Shown in pieces: positions 7,545 through 16,964 of a DNA stretch of 64,000 nt; position 1 is the first letter of the stretch, and every line of letters starts with the position of its first letter. Location: NCBI GenBank assembly GCA_028277725.1, contig JANQFX010000011.1, positions 1 to 64,000 on the forward strand, in the 5' to 3' direction. This stretch comes from Thiohalocapsa sp. Its GTDB lineage: Bacteria; Pseudomonadota; Gammaproteobacteria; Chromatiales; Chromatiaceae. The notes under the pieces are model-generated. The model saw only the letters and a program-made list of their open reading frames with translations, was not told the origin of the DNA and did no database searches. The position numbers were made by a program, and so were the translations under genes.

Positions 7545-9254
7545 CTACAGCAACAACCGCCGGATATCCCCGAGCAGGCTCGACAGCAGGGTGGTGAAAC
7601 GCACGCCGTCGGCACCGTCGACGACGCGGTGGTCGTAGGACAGCGACAGCGGCAGCATCAGGCGCGGCGCGAAGTCCGAGCCGTTCCAGACCGGCTTCAT
7701 CTCGGAGCGGGAGACGCCGAGGATGGCGACCTCCGGGGCGTTGACGATGGGAGTGAAGGCCGTGCCGCCGATCCCGCCCAGGCTGGAGATGCTGAAGACG
7801 CCGCCCTGCATGTCGCCGGGCAGCAGCTTGCCGGCGCGGGCCTTGTCGCTCAGCGCCGACAGTTCGCGGGCGAGGTCGAACAGACCCTTTTGGTCCACGT
7901 CGCGGATTACTGGCACCACCAGGCCGTTGGGGGTGTCGACGGCGACGCCGATGTGGGTGTAGTGCTTCAGCACCAGCGATTCGCCGTTGGTGGCCAACGA
8001 TGCCTTCAGCGTCGGCATCCGGGCGAGGGCGGTGGCCACGGCCTTGAGCAAGAAAGGCATGAAGGTGAGCTTGACGCCGTCTTGCTCCGCTGCGGCCTTC
8101 TGGTCCTTGCGGAAGGCCTCGAGCTCGGTGATGTCCGCCTCGTCGAACTGGGTGACGTGCGGCACGCTGAGCCAGCAGCGATGCAGGTGGGCGCCGCTGA
8201 TCTTGCGGATGCGCGGCAGTGGCTGGGTCTCGGTCTGGCCGAACTTGCCGAAGTCCACCTCCGGGGCCGCCGGCAGCTGGAAGGGCAGGCCGGCCGCGGG
8301 GGTCGCCGGTGCGCCGCCGCTCAGCGCCTGTTTGACGAACACCTGCACGTCGTCTTTGACGATGCGACCCTTGCGTCCGCTGCCCTTGACGCGGGCCAGG
8401 TCCACGCCGAGTTCGCGGGCGAAGCGGCGCACGGCCGGGCTCGCGTGCGGCGTGCGGCCGGTGGCAATGGCCTGCATGTCGGCAGGGCGCGGCAGCACCG
8501 GCGCCTTGCGGCGGGCGGACTCGCCCGGTGCCGGCGCGGAGGGCGGCGCGTCCGGCTTCGGCGTCGCTGCCGGCGCCTGGGCCGTCTCGGTCTCCTCCGC
8601 GGAGCTGCCGAGGTCGTCGTCCGCCGGCACCGGCTCCGCGGTGCCGAGCAGCGTCAGCAACAGGTCGCCGCGGTTGATCTGGTCGCCGATCTCCACCGAC
8701 ACCGACTGCACCTCGCCGGCGGCAGGCGAAGGGATTTCCATGGTCGCTTTGTCCGACTCCAGCGTCAGGATCGATTGGTCAACCTCGATGTGCTCGCCGG
8801 GGGCGACCAGCACCTCGATGACCGGGACGTCGGAGAAGTCGCCGATATCCGGTAACTTGATCTCGACGGGGCCGGCCGGCGCGGGGGCCGAGGCCGCCTG
8901 GAGCGGCGGCGGGGCTGGGCTGGCTTCCGACGCGGGCGCCGCTGGCTGGGTGGGGGGACTCGGGGCTGGCTCGGCCGACGATTCCGCTGCGGCTGGCGCC
9001 GCTGCGCCGTCGGTCGCGGTCTCGACCATCATCAGCAGCGTGTCCTTGCTGATGCGGTCGCCGACGGAGACCTTGAGCTCCTTGACGGTGCCGGCGATGG
9101 GCGAGGGGATCTCCATGGTCGCCTTGTCGCTCTCGAGCGACAGCAGCGACTGATCCGGCTCGATGCTGTCGCCGGGGGCCACCAGGATCTCGATGATCTC
9201 GACGTCGTTGAAGTCGCCGATGTCCGGCAGCAGGACATTCTCTACGCTTGCCAC
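7545..9254 (-). CDS. aceF: pyruvate dehydrogenase E2, dihydrolipoamide acetyltransferase
   Basis: The E2 core of the pyruvate dehydrogenase complex, which moves the acetyl group from lipoamide to CoA. The 569-residue protein has two lipoyl domains, each with an ESDKATMEIPSP lipoylation motif (first Lys44), joined by Ala/Pro-rich flexible linkers. An E3/E1-binding domain (~280-315, SPAVRRFARELG) and the catalytic domain follow, ending with the active-site motif SYDHRVVDG. Gammaproteobacterial E2 often has two or three lipoyl domains; here two. The start is GTG at 9254 with an AGGAG site. It follows aceE by 64 bases in one operon. No lpd gene follows, unlike the usual aceEF-lpd order. Confidence 0.97.
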   Translation of the reverse strand: MASVENVLLPDIGDFNDVEIIEILVAPGDSIEPDQSLLSLESDKATMEIPSPIAGTVKELKVSVGDRISKDTLLMMVETATDGAAAPAAAESSAEPAPSPPTQPAAPASEASPAPPPLQAASAPAPAGPVEIKLPDIGDFSDVPVIEVLVAPGEHIEVDQSILTLESDKATMEIPSPAAGEVQSVSVEIGDQINRGDLLLTLLGTAEPVPADDDLGSSAEETETAQAPAATPKPDAPPSAPAPGESARRKAPVLPRPADMQAIATGRTPHASPAVRRFARELGVDLARVKGSGRKGRIVKDDVQVFVKQALSGGAPATPAAGLPFQLPAAPEVDFGKFGQTETQPLPRIRKISGAHLHRCWLSVPHVTQFDEADITELEAFRKDQKAAAEQDGVKLTFMPFLLKAVATALARMPTLKASLATNGESLVLKHYTHIGVAVDTPNGLVVPVIRDVDQKGLFDLARELSALSDKARAGKLLPGDMQGGVFSISSLGGIGGTAFTPIVNAPEVAILGVSRSEMKPVWNGSDFAPRLMLPLSLSYDHRVVDGADGVRFTTLLSSLLGDIRRLLL

Positions 9255-9318
9255 GGTTTGGTCTCCTGGATGCGTGTCGTGCTCTGGCGAGTCGCGTTGA
9301 TCGCAAACAACACCGTGG

Positions 9319-11973
9319 TCAGACCGTTGTCGGGTTCGGTTTATCCGGGTCGATCCGGTACTTCTCGATGGCCTCGCTCACCCGCTCCGTGGGGATGGTG
9401 CCCTCGTCGGCGAGCGCTTTCAGTGCGGCGGCGACGACGTACCAGCGGTTCACCTCGAAGAACTTGCGCAGCTGGCTGCGCATGTCGCTGCGGCCGTAGC
9501 CGTCGGTGCCCAGGGTGACGTAGCGGCGGTTGAGATAGGGCCGGATCTGGTCCGCGTAGGAGCGCATGTAGTCGGTGGCGGCGACGATGGGGCCGTCGGT
9601 CTCGCCGAGCTGCTCGCTGACGTAGGGCAGGCGGGCAGATTCGCCGGGGTGGAGCATGTTCCAGCGTTCGGCGTCCATGCCGTCGCGGCGCAGCTCGTTG
9701 AAGCTGGTGACGCTCCAGACGTCGGCCGCGATACCGAAGTCCCGCGCCAGCAGCTCGGCGGCGGCTATGACCTCGCGCAGGATGGTGCCGCTGCCGAGCA
9801 GTTGGACCCGGTGCTCACCGCCCCCTGCCTGACTCAAGCGGTAGATGCCGCGGCGGATGCCCTCCTCGACGCCCTCTGGCATGGCCGGCATCGGGTAGTT
9901 CTCGTTCATTACGGTGATGTAGTAGAAGCAGTTCTCCCGCTCCTGGAACATGCGCCGCATGCCGTCCTGTACGATCACCGCCAGCTCGTAGGCAAAGGTC
10001 GGGTCGTAGCTGATGCAGTTGGGGATGGTGGCGGCCACCAGGTGGCTGTGGCCGTCCTGGTGTTGCAAGCCCTCGCCGGCGAGCGTGGTACGCCCGGCGG
10101 TGCCACCGAGCAGGAAGCCCCTGGCCTGCATGTCGCCGGCGGCCCAGGCCAGGTCGCCGATGCGCTGGAAGCCGAACATGGAGTAGTAGATGTAGAAGGG
10201 GATCATCGCCTGGCCGTGGTTGGCGTAGGCGGTGGCGGCGGCGATCCAGGACGACATGGCGCCGGCCTCGTTGATGCCCTCCTGCAGGATCTGGCCGTTC
10301 TTCTCCTCGCGGTAGTACATCACCTGGTCGGAGTCCACGGGTTCGTAGAGCTGGCCGACGTGGGAGTAGATTCCGAGCTGACGGAACATGCCCTCCATGC
10401 CGAAGGTGCGCGCCTCGTCCGGGACGATGGGGACGATGAACTTGCCGATGTCCTTGTCGCGGATGATCATCGTAAGCATGCGCACCATGGCCATGGTGGT
10501 GGACTGTTCGCGATCGCCGCTGGATTCGAGCAACTGTCCGAAGGCGTCCAGACCGGGGGTCTTCAACGGCGTGAAGTCCGGGTTGCGCGCGGGGAGCGGG
10601 CCGCCGAGGGCCTCGCGGCGCTCGTGCAGGTACTGCATTTCCGGGCTGTCCGCCGGCGGCTTGTAGAAGGGCGCCGCCGCGATCTGGTCGTCGGAGATCG
10701 GGATGTTGAATCGGTCGCGGAAGGCCTTTAGGTGCGTCTCGCCCATCTTCTTCTGGGAGTGGGTGATGTTCATGCCCTCGCCGGCCACCCCCATGCCGTA
10801 CCCCTTGACGGTCTTGGCTAGGATCACCGTCGGCTTGCCCTGGGCGCTCATGGCCTCCGCGTAGGCCGCGAAGATCTTGATCGGGTCGTGTCCGCCGCGG
10901 TTCAGGCGCCAGATGTCCTCGTCGGTCATGTTGGCGACCATGTCCGCGAGCTCCGGATACTTGCCGAAGAAGTGCTCGCGGGTGTAGGCGCCGCCCTTCG
11001 CCTTGTAGGCCTGGTAGTCACCGTCGACGCACTCCTCCATGCGCTTGAGCAACATGCCCTGTTTGTCGCGGGCGAGGAGTGGGTCCCAGTAGCTGCCCCA
11101 GATGACCTTGATGACGTTCCAGCCGGCGCCACGGAACACGGCCTCCAGCTCCTGGATGATCTTGCCGTTGCCGCGCACCGGGCCGTCGAGGCGTTGCAGG
11201 TTGCAGTTGACCACGAAGACGAGGTTGTCGAGCCGCTCGCGAGCCGCCAGCGAGATGGCGCCCAGGGACTCGGGCTCGTCCATTTCGCCGTCGCCGAGGA
11301 AGGCCCAGACCTTGCGGCCCTCGGTGTTCAGCACGCCGCGGTCCGTCAGGTAGCGCATGAAGCGCGCCTGGTAGATAGCCATGAGGGGGCCGAGCCCCAT
11401 TGAAACGGTCGGGAACTGCCAGAAACCGGGCATCAGCCACGGATGTGGGTAGGAGGACAGGCCGTTGCCGTCGACCTCCTGCCGGAAGCCGTAGAGCTCC
11501 TCCTCGCTGATGCGGCCCTCGAGAAAGGCGCGGGCGTAGATGCCTGGCGCGGAGTGGCCTTGCATGAATACCAGATCGCCGCCGAAGTCCTTGCTCGCGG
11601 CGCGGAAGAAGTGGTTGAAGCCCACGTCGTAGAGGGTCGCGCTGGAGGCAAAGGATGAGATGTGCCCGCCGAGCTCCGTCGACAGCCGATTCGCCTGCAC
11701 CACCATGGCCATCGCGTTCCAGCGCACGAAGGAGCGGACGCGGCGCTCCATGGCCCGGTCACCGGGGAAACGTTCCTGCTTCTGCACCGGGATGGTGTTC
11801 AGATAGGCCGTGTTGGCGCTGAAGGGCAGGTACGCGCCGGAGCGGCGGGCCTTGTCGATGAGGCGCTCGAGCAGGTAATGCGCGCGTTCGACGCCCTCAT
11901 GCTCCAGTACGGCCTCGAGGGAGTCGAGCCATTCCTCTGTCTCTTGCGGGTCGATGTCGGGCTTATTGGCCAT
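9319..11973 (-). CDS. aceE: pyruvate dehydrogenase E1 component, homodimeric
   Basis: The thiamine-diphosphate enzyme that decarboxylates pyruvate and acetylates the lipoyl groups of AceF. At 884 residues it is close to the E. coli enzyme (887). Seen are the long N-terminal domain with a HSAPGIYARAFLEGRI stretch, the ThDP/Mg site GDGEMDEPES followed by NLQRLDGP, and the transketolase-like second half (QEGINEAGAMSSWIAAATAY, DGHSH). It is the first gene of aceEF. The ATG at 11973 lacks a strong ribosome site, but the protein starts exactly where the family does. No pdhR regulator is next to it. Confidence 0.97.
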   Translation of the reverse strand: MANKPDIDPQETEEWLDSLEAVLEHEGVERAHYLLERLIDKARRSGAYLPFSANTAYLNTIPVQKQERFPGDRAMERRVRSFVRWNAMAMVVQANRLSTELGGHISSFASSATLYDVGFNHFFRAASKDFGGDLVFMQGHSAPGIYARAFLEGRISEEELYGFRQEVDGNGLSSYPHPWLMPGFWQFPTVSMGLGPLMAIYQARFMRYLTDRGVLNTEGRKVWAFLGDGEMDEPESLGAISLAARERLDNLVFVVNCNLQRLDGPVRGNGKIIQELEAVFRGAGWNVIKVIWGSYWDPLLARDKQGMLLKRMEECVDGDYQAYKAKGGAYTREHFFGKYPELADMVANMTDEDIWRLNRGGHDPIKIFAAYAEAMSAQGKPTVILAKTVKGYGMGVAGEGMNITHSQKKMGETHLKAFRDRFNIPISDDQIAAAPFYKPPADSPEMQYLHERREALGGPLPARNPDFTPLKTPGLDAFGQLLESSGDREQSTTMAMVRMLTMIIRDKDIGKFIVPIVPDEARTFGMEGMFRQLGIYSHVGQLYEPVDSDQVMYYREEKNGQILQEGINEAGAMSSWIAAATAYANHGQAMIPFYIYYSMFGFQRIGDLAWAAGDMQARGFLLGGTAGRTTLAGEGLQHQDGHSHLVAATIPNCISYDPTFAYELAVIVQDGMRRMFQERENCFYYITVMNENYPMPAMPEGVEEGIRRGIYRLSQAGGGEHRVQLLGSGTILREVIAAAELLARDFGIAADVWSVTSFNELRRDGMDAERWNMLHPGESARLPYVSEQLGETDGPIVAATDYMRSYADQIRPYLNRRYVTLGTDGYGRSDMRSQLRKFFEVNRWYVVAAALKALADEGTIPTERVSEAIEKYRIDPDKPNPTTV

Positions 11974-12581
11974 GAATGTCGTCTGCCGGCGTTACGTGGG
12001 CGGGTGGGACTCAAGAGGACCTGCGGGTCCCAGGGTCCGCAAGGGGGCGGTCGGCGCGGAGGCGCTCGGTTCGATTCGGTTGGGCCTGAGTTACGTTCGG
12101 ATGGATTCCGTTCGGCCCGATTCAATGGGGTCTGTCTCTGGCCGATGGCTCGGGGGCCGTCTCCAGGCCGCGGAGCCTGCGGCTGCAGCCAGCACGCAAG
12201 CTAACCCAGTGCACGTATATTGGCAAATACTGATCATTGCGGCTGTGAATGCTGGAAACCCCGCATCTAGGATGATTGGCCATCCATGGCCGAAACCGGC
12301 GGGACAGCGAAAGGCGAGGTCTTCGCTTCCCTGCATTTCCAGCGACTTGCGTCGCCGAGAACCACCTGTGGGGCATCTTGCTCCTCACGGGAAGTGCCAG
12401 CAAATCGGCGTCTGCCTAGCCTTTCCCCGGGCATGGACCCTTCGGTGTCAGGATGCCTTCTGATGAGCTTCCAGGCAAAGAAAACCCCCGGCCGGCGTGG
12501 CCGGTCGGGGGTTGGCGGCGGGGCTCGGGCAGGGTCGGTCGAGACCCTGTCGGCACCCGGCGTCTCCGCGTTCTCCGCGGA
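11974..12581. other. upstream region of aceE; gene-free
   Basis: About 600 bases between aceE and the Met/Pro-rich gene, both transcribed leftwards. Apart from the terminator at 12483-12513 I see no supported gene or RNA. Short open frames here have no recognisable product. The segment should contain the aceEF promoter on the minus strand; no confident -35/-10 pair can be named by eye. Confidence 0.5.
12483..12513 (-). terminator. intrinsic terminator of the Met/Pro-rich protein gene
   Basis: A long GC-rich stem: AACCCCCG at 12483-12490 pairs with CGGGGGTT at 12506-12513, continuing inward with one G-T wobble and five more pairs to a three-base loop. On the minus strand it is followed by TTTTCTTT. 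It lies about 70 bases past the stop codon at 12582, as expected for that gene. Confidence 0.85.
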
Positions 12582-13229
12582 TCAGGACTCGGCGGGGGCC
12601 GCTTCGGTCTGCGGGGCGGCCTCTGCAGGTGCGGGCATCATGGGATGGGCACCACGATAGAGGGGTGCGGCGGCACGGCGTTCCTGCATGAGCTTCTCGA
12701 TGGCCGCGCGACGCTCGGCGGCGCGCTGCTGCATGGCGTCGCGACGGGCCTGGATCTCGGCGCTACGGGCGGCACGGTCCGCGCTGAAGGCGGGCACCTG
12801 CGGCAGTTCCGGTGCCTCAAAGGACGGCATCTCGGGCATGGCGGGCATCTCGCCGATGGCCGGCATCTCGGGCATCTTCGGCATGTCGGGCATGGTCGGG
12901 CGCTGCATGCCATAGGGCAGCTCGGGGAGTTCCGGGCGTTCGCCGAAGGCCGGCATGTCGGGCATGCCGTACGGACGGTGCGGGGCAGCCTGCTCCATCA
13001 CCTTGCGATGCTGCTCCATCATGGTCTCGATGGCCTTGCGCTGCTGCTCGGCCATTTCCATCTGCCGCTCGGCAATCTTCTGATGCTGTTCGGGTGTCAT
13101 CGGCGCCGGCGCGTGGCCGTAGGGGCCGTAGCCATAGGGCGCGTAGCCGGGCGCGATCCACTGGGCGGTGGCGGCGACGGAGGCTGCGGCGAAGGCGACG
13201 GCAGATATGGACAGGACGAGCTTCTTCAT
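12582..13229 (-). CDS. exported Met/Pro-rich protein with MPxMP repeats
   Basis: A 215-residue exported protein that I do not recognise. A clear signal peptide (KKLVLSISAVAFAAASVAATA) is followed by an aromatic, Gly/Pro/Tyr stretch (APYGYGPYGHAPAP), a Gln/Met/Glu-rich helix (~50-95), then a segment dominated by MPxMP units (MPDMPKMPEMPAIGEMPAM, ~125-145), an Arg/Ala-rich helix and an Ala/Pro/Glu tail. No Cys is present. Tyr/Pro-rich exported proteins are typical of sulfur globule envelopes in purple sulfur bacteria, so that role is possible here, but Met-rich metal binding or a cell-surface role fits as well. The ATG at 13229 gives a proper signal peptide; a longer frame does not. It is monocistronic with its own terminator. 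Confidence 0.8.
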   Translation of the reverse strand: MKKLVLSISAVAFAAASVAATAQWIAPGYAPYGYGPYGHAPAPMTPEQHQKIAERQMEMAEQQRKAIETMMEQHRKVMEQAAPHRPYGMPDMPAFGERPELPELPYGMQRPTMPDMPKMPEMPAIGEMPAMPEMPSFEAPELPQVPAFSADRAARSAEIQARRDAMQQRAAERRAAIEKLMQERRAAAPLYRGAHPMMPAPAEAAPQTEAAPAES

Positions 13230-13536
13230 GGGTTCATACCTTTGAGTTGGTTCGGCCGGGACCGTGCGCCGTTGACGGCGTTTTGCCGAGGGGGGTGCCA
13301 GCAGCGGCAATGTGGTCCGAGCGAAAGCAAGAAGATCCGGGTCAGCAAGGAATCATCGTTTTGTCTCTTCGCCACCGTTCGGGGTCGAGGGCGACGAACG
13401 AAGTGGAGTATATAAGAAAATACTGAAATAGCAATCCTCGATTGAGGGTGGCGTGATGTCCTCGGCGCGCGTCGGCAGCGATGTCGAGTCGTTTACAATC
13501 CCGCCCTCCGAATTGCTCTGGTTGCGGTGTCCTTGC
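13230..13536. promoter_or_regulatory. divergent upstream region with AT-rich core
   Basis: The 307 bases between two divergent genes. An AT-rich island at 13407-13430 contains TATATAA and a short inverted repeat (AGTAT at 13407-13411, ATACT at 13420-13424), the only such patch nearby, and is the best candidate for promoter elements. I looked for a fluoride riboswitch ahead of crcB and did not find its conserved parts. Confidence 0.35.
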
Positions 13537-13914
13537 GTGTTGCAGATCCTCGCCATCGCCGGCGGCGGTGCCCTCGGCGCCGTGGCGCGGTTTCTCGTCT
13601 CGACAGGCGTATACCGACTCTTGGGTCGGGAGTTCCCGTGGGGCACGCTCGTCGTCAATGTCCTGGGCTCCTTCGCGATGGGGCTGCTGTTCGTGTTGCT
13701 GCTGGAGCGCAGCCTCATGGCACCGGAATTGCGCTCGGCGATCCTGATCGGTTTCCTCGGTTCCCTGACCACCTTCTCCACCTTCTCCCTGGAGACCTTG
13801 ACGCTCATGGAGCGAGGCGACATGCTGCCGGCGCTGCTTAACGTGGCGGTGAGCGTGGTGGTGTGTATCGCCGCCTGTTGGGCCGGAATCCTAGCCGCGA
13901 GGGGCTTGTCCTAG
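13537..13914 (+). CDS. crcB: fluoride exporter CrcB (Fluc family)
   Basis: A four-span membrane protein of 125 residues that forms dual-topology dimers and exports fluoride. Family signatures are clear: GGGALGAVARFLVS at the N-terminus, WGTLVVNVLGSFAMG in the second span, and GFLGSLTTFSTFS in the third, which lines the ion path. GTG at 13537 was chosen because it gives the normal family length; the longer frame adds 28 residues that do not fit. It is followed by a DUF190 gene on the same strand. Confidence 0.93.
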   Translation: MLQILAIAGGGALGAVARFLVSTGVYRLLGREFPWGTLVVNVLGSFAMGLLFVLLLERSLMAPELRSAILIGFLGSLTTFSTFSLETLTLMERGDMLPALLNVAVSVVVCIAACWAGILAARGLS

Positions 13915-14060
13915 CCCTGCCGCGTCCAAGTTCCGCAAACAACGGATGTCGCTGGCTGCTTTCGCATCGTGCTCGTTGTCGTTGTCCTGATCGGGCACTC
14001 GTCAAGACTTCCGCGATGGCGGCGACTGCGATCACGATTGCGACGACGACAACCAGTCCT

Positions 14061-14423
14061 ATGAGCAACCCAGACAGCGATGACGCCCCAACCCGCGGGC
14101 CGGTTTCGCCTTCGACCCAGGCCATCATGGTCCGGGTCTATCTGGCCGAGTCCGACCACCGTCTCAAGAAACTCCTCACATGCCTGCACGACGAGATCGG
14201 TGTTTGTGGGGCCACCGTCACCCGGGGCATGGCCGGATTCGGCAAGTCGGGCATCGTCCACAGCACGGGGTTGGTCGATCTGTCCACCGATTTGCCGCTG
14301 GTGCTCGAGTTCTTCGACCGGCCCGAGAGGGCACGTGCCGCGCTCGCCCGACTCCGAGAACTGGTCGAGCCCGGCCATGTGGTCTCCTGGCCCGTGTCCA
14401 TCGAGTGCGAAGCCGCCCCCTGA
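14061..14423 (+). CDS. DUF190 family protein
   Basis: A 120-residue protein of the DUF190 family, small soluble proteins with a PII-like ferredoxin fold often encoded beside crcB. Visible features are the opening strand MVRVYLAESDH, a helix starting LKKLLTCLHDE, the GVCGATVTRGMAGFG turn and the closing EPGHVVSWP strand. Known function is lacking; the genomic link to CrcB suggests a regulatory or accessory role in fluoride export. The start is uncertain: 14061 is used, but ATG at 14127, right before the first strand, is also possible. Confidence 0.85.
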   Translation: MSNPDSDDAPTRGPVSPSTQAIMVRVYLAESDHRLKKLLTCLHDEIGVCGATVTRGMAGFGKSGIVHSTGLVDLSTDLPLVLEFFDRPERARAALARLRELVEPGHVVSWPVSIECEAAP

Positions 14424-14505
14424 CCCCTCCTTGGAAGCCCCTGGGAGCGAGTCGAGTTCGCGACAACGGGCGGTCAGTTTGCCGCCGCGCGCCGAGTACA
14501 GGTAA

Positions 14506-15882
<1,377 letters not shown>

Positions 15883-15936
15883 TCTCGACGACGGCGTTCG
15901 TTCGACCGGGCCGTGCGCTGAGGCACGGGCGCCGGT

Positions 15937-16932
15937 CTACAACCAGCCCTTGCGGCGCAGCATCCAGAGCTGTGCGCCGACGAGGCCGCCGAGGAGCAGG
16001 CAGAGGACGAGAAAGGAGTAGGGATCATCGGCATCCGGTATGCCGGCGAGGTTCACCCCGAGCAGACCGGTGATGAAGGTCAGCGGCAGGAAGACGGCCG
16101 TGATGACGGTGAGCGAGAACAGCCGGCGTTCCGTGGTCTCGGAGGAGCGCTGCAGGATCTCGTCCTGGGTGATCTCGGTGATCTCGCCGGCGGCATAGAG
16201 CCCGTCGGTGGCCTGTAGGCAGCGATCCGCCACATCCCGCACCTGCCGCCGCGCCTGCTCTCCGAGCCAGGGCAAGCGCGCCGCGCCCAGTCGCCCCAAG
16301 GCGCGGCGCTGCGGCACAAGGTGGAAGCGCATGCGCATCATGCGCCGGCGCAGCATGGCCAGTTCAGCGACGAGGTTTTCCGTGTGTTTGGCGTCACTCG
16401 CGTGGCCGATTCGGTGGGTCTCCTGGAGCAGGTCCTCGAGGACATCGTCCGCGTGGGTCATCAGCCGATCGGTCAGCGCGGCGATCAGCCCGTCGATATC
16501 GGCGGGGCCCTGGCCTTCGCCGAGCTCTTGTGCCAGGTCGGCGACGGCACGGACCCGCTCGCGCCGGCAGCTGATCAGCAGGCGGCCGTCGGTCCAGAGC
16601 CGCATCGCAACCATGTCGCCGGCCTGGGCGCCCGCGCGGTAGTCGATGCCCTTGAGGATCAGCAGCAGCGTGTCGTCGCGCTGGACCAGGCGCGGGCTCG
16701 CGCGTGCGGCGGCGAGCCCGTCCACCGTCAGGGCATCGAGCCCACTGTCTTGCCGCAGCCAGTGCAGGGCGTTGGGGTGTCTCAGGTCTAGGTGTAGCCA
16801 GACGTTGTCAGCCGCGCCCGGCGAGCGCTCCTCGATGTCCTTCCAGCCGAGCGGCGTGCCGCCACCCTGGCCATCCAGGCGATAGGCAAACACGAGTCCG
16901 AACCAATTGTGGCGCTTGTCGGTGGGGGCCAT
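15937..16932 (-). CDS. CorA-family divalent cation transporter, ZntB-like
   Basis: A 331-residue homopentameric-type metal channel. The long N-terminal cytoplasmic domain is followed by a stalk helix and two C-terminal membrane spans, the second framed by LTFITGLLGVNLAGIP. The loop signature is GVN instead of the GMN of CorA magnesium channels, which is common in ZntB-like members; zinc is therefore the likelier substrate, but this is not decisive. It lies 32 bases downstream of the MscK gene on the same strand, probably cotranscribed. Confidence 0.9.
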   Translation of the reverse strand: MAPTDKRHNWFGLVFAYRLDGQGGGTPLGWKDIEERSPGAADNVWLHLDLRHPNALHWLRQDSGLDALTVDGLAAARASPRLVQRDDTLLLILKGIDYRAGAQAGDMVAMRLWTDGRLLISCRRERVRAVADLAQELGEGQGPADIDGLIAALTDRLMTHADDVLEDLLQETHRIGHASDAKHTENLVAELAMLRRRMMRMRFHLVPQRRALGRLGAARLPWLGEQARRQVRDVADRCLQATDGLYAAGEITEITQDEILQRSSETTERRLFSLTVITAVFLPLTFITGLLGVNLAGIPDADDPYSFLVLCLLLGGLVGAQLWMLRRKGWL

Positions 16933-16964
16933 GAGATCCGCTCGCTGTGCTGTGCCGATGCCTC

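Noticed and set aside
7536-8855. A 439-codon open frame on the plus strand opposite aceF
   Set aside because: It is the antisense shadow of a GC-rich conserved gene, with His/Gly/Arg-biased composition and no family similarity.
9649-10731. A 360-codon open frame on the plus strand opposite aceE
   Set aside because: Shadow of the conserved aceE codons; low-complexity Val/His/Asp-rich translation and no known domain.
6518-12275. A shared 12-mer (CATCTAGGATGA at 12264-12275, reverse complement at 6518-6529)
   Set aside because: Many 12-mer matches are expected by chance in 64 kb, and the similarity does not extend on either side.
13440-13536. Possible fluoride riboswitch ahead of crcB
   Set aside because: The conserved pseudoknot segments of that riboswitch are not recognisable; only a loose GTGATG resemblance.
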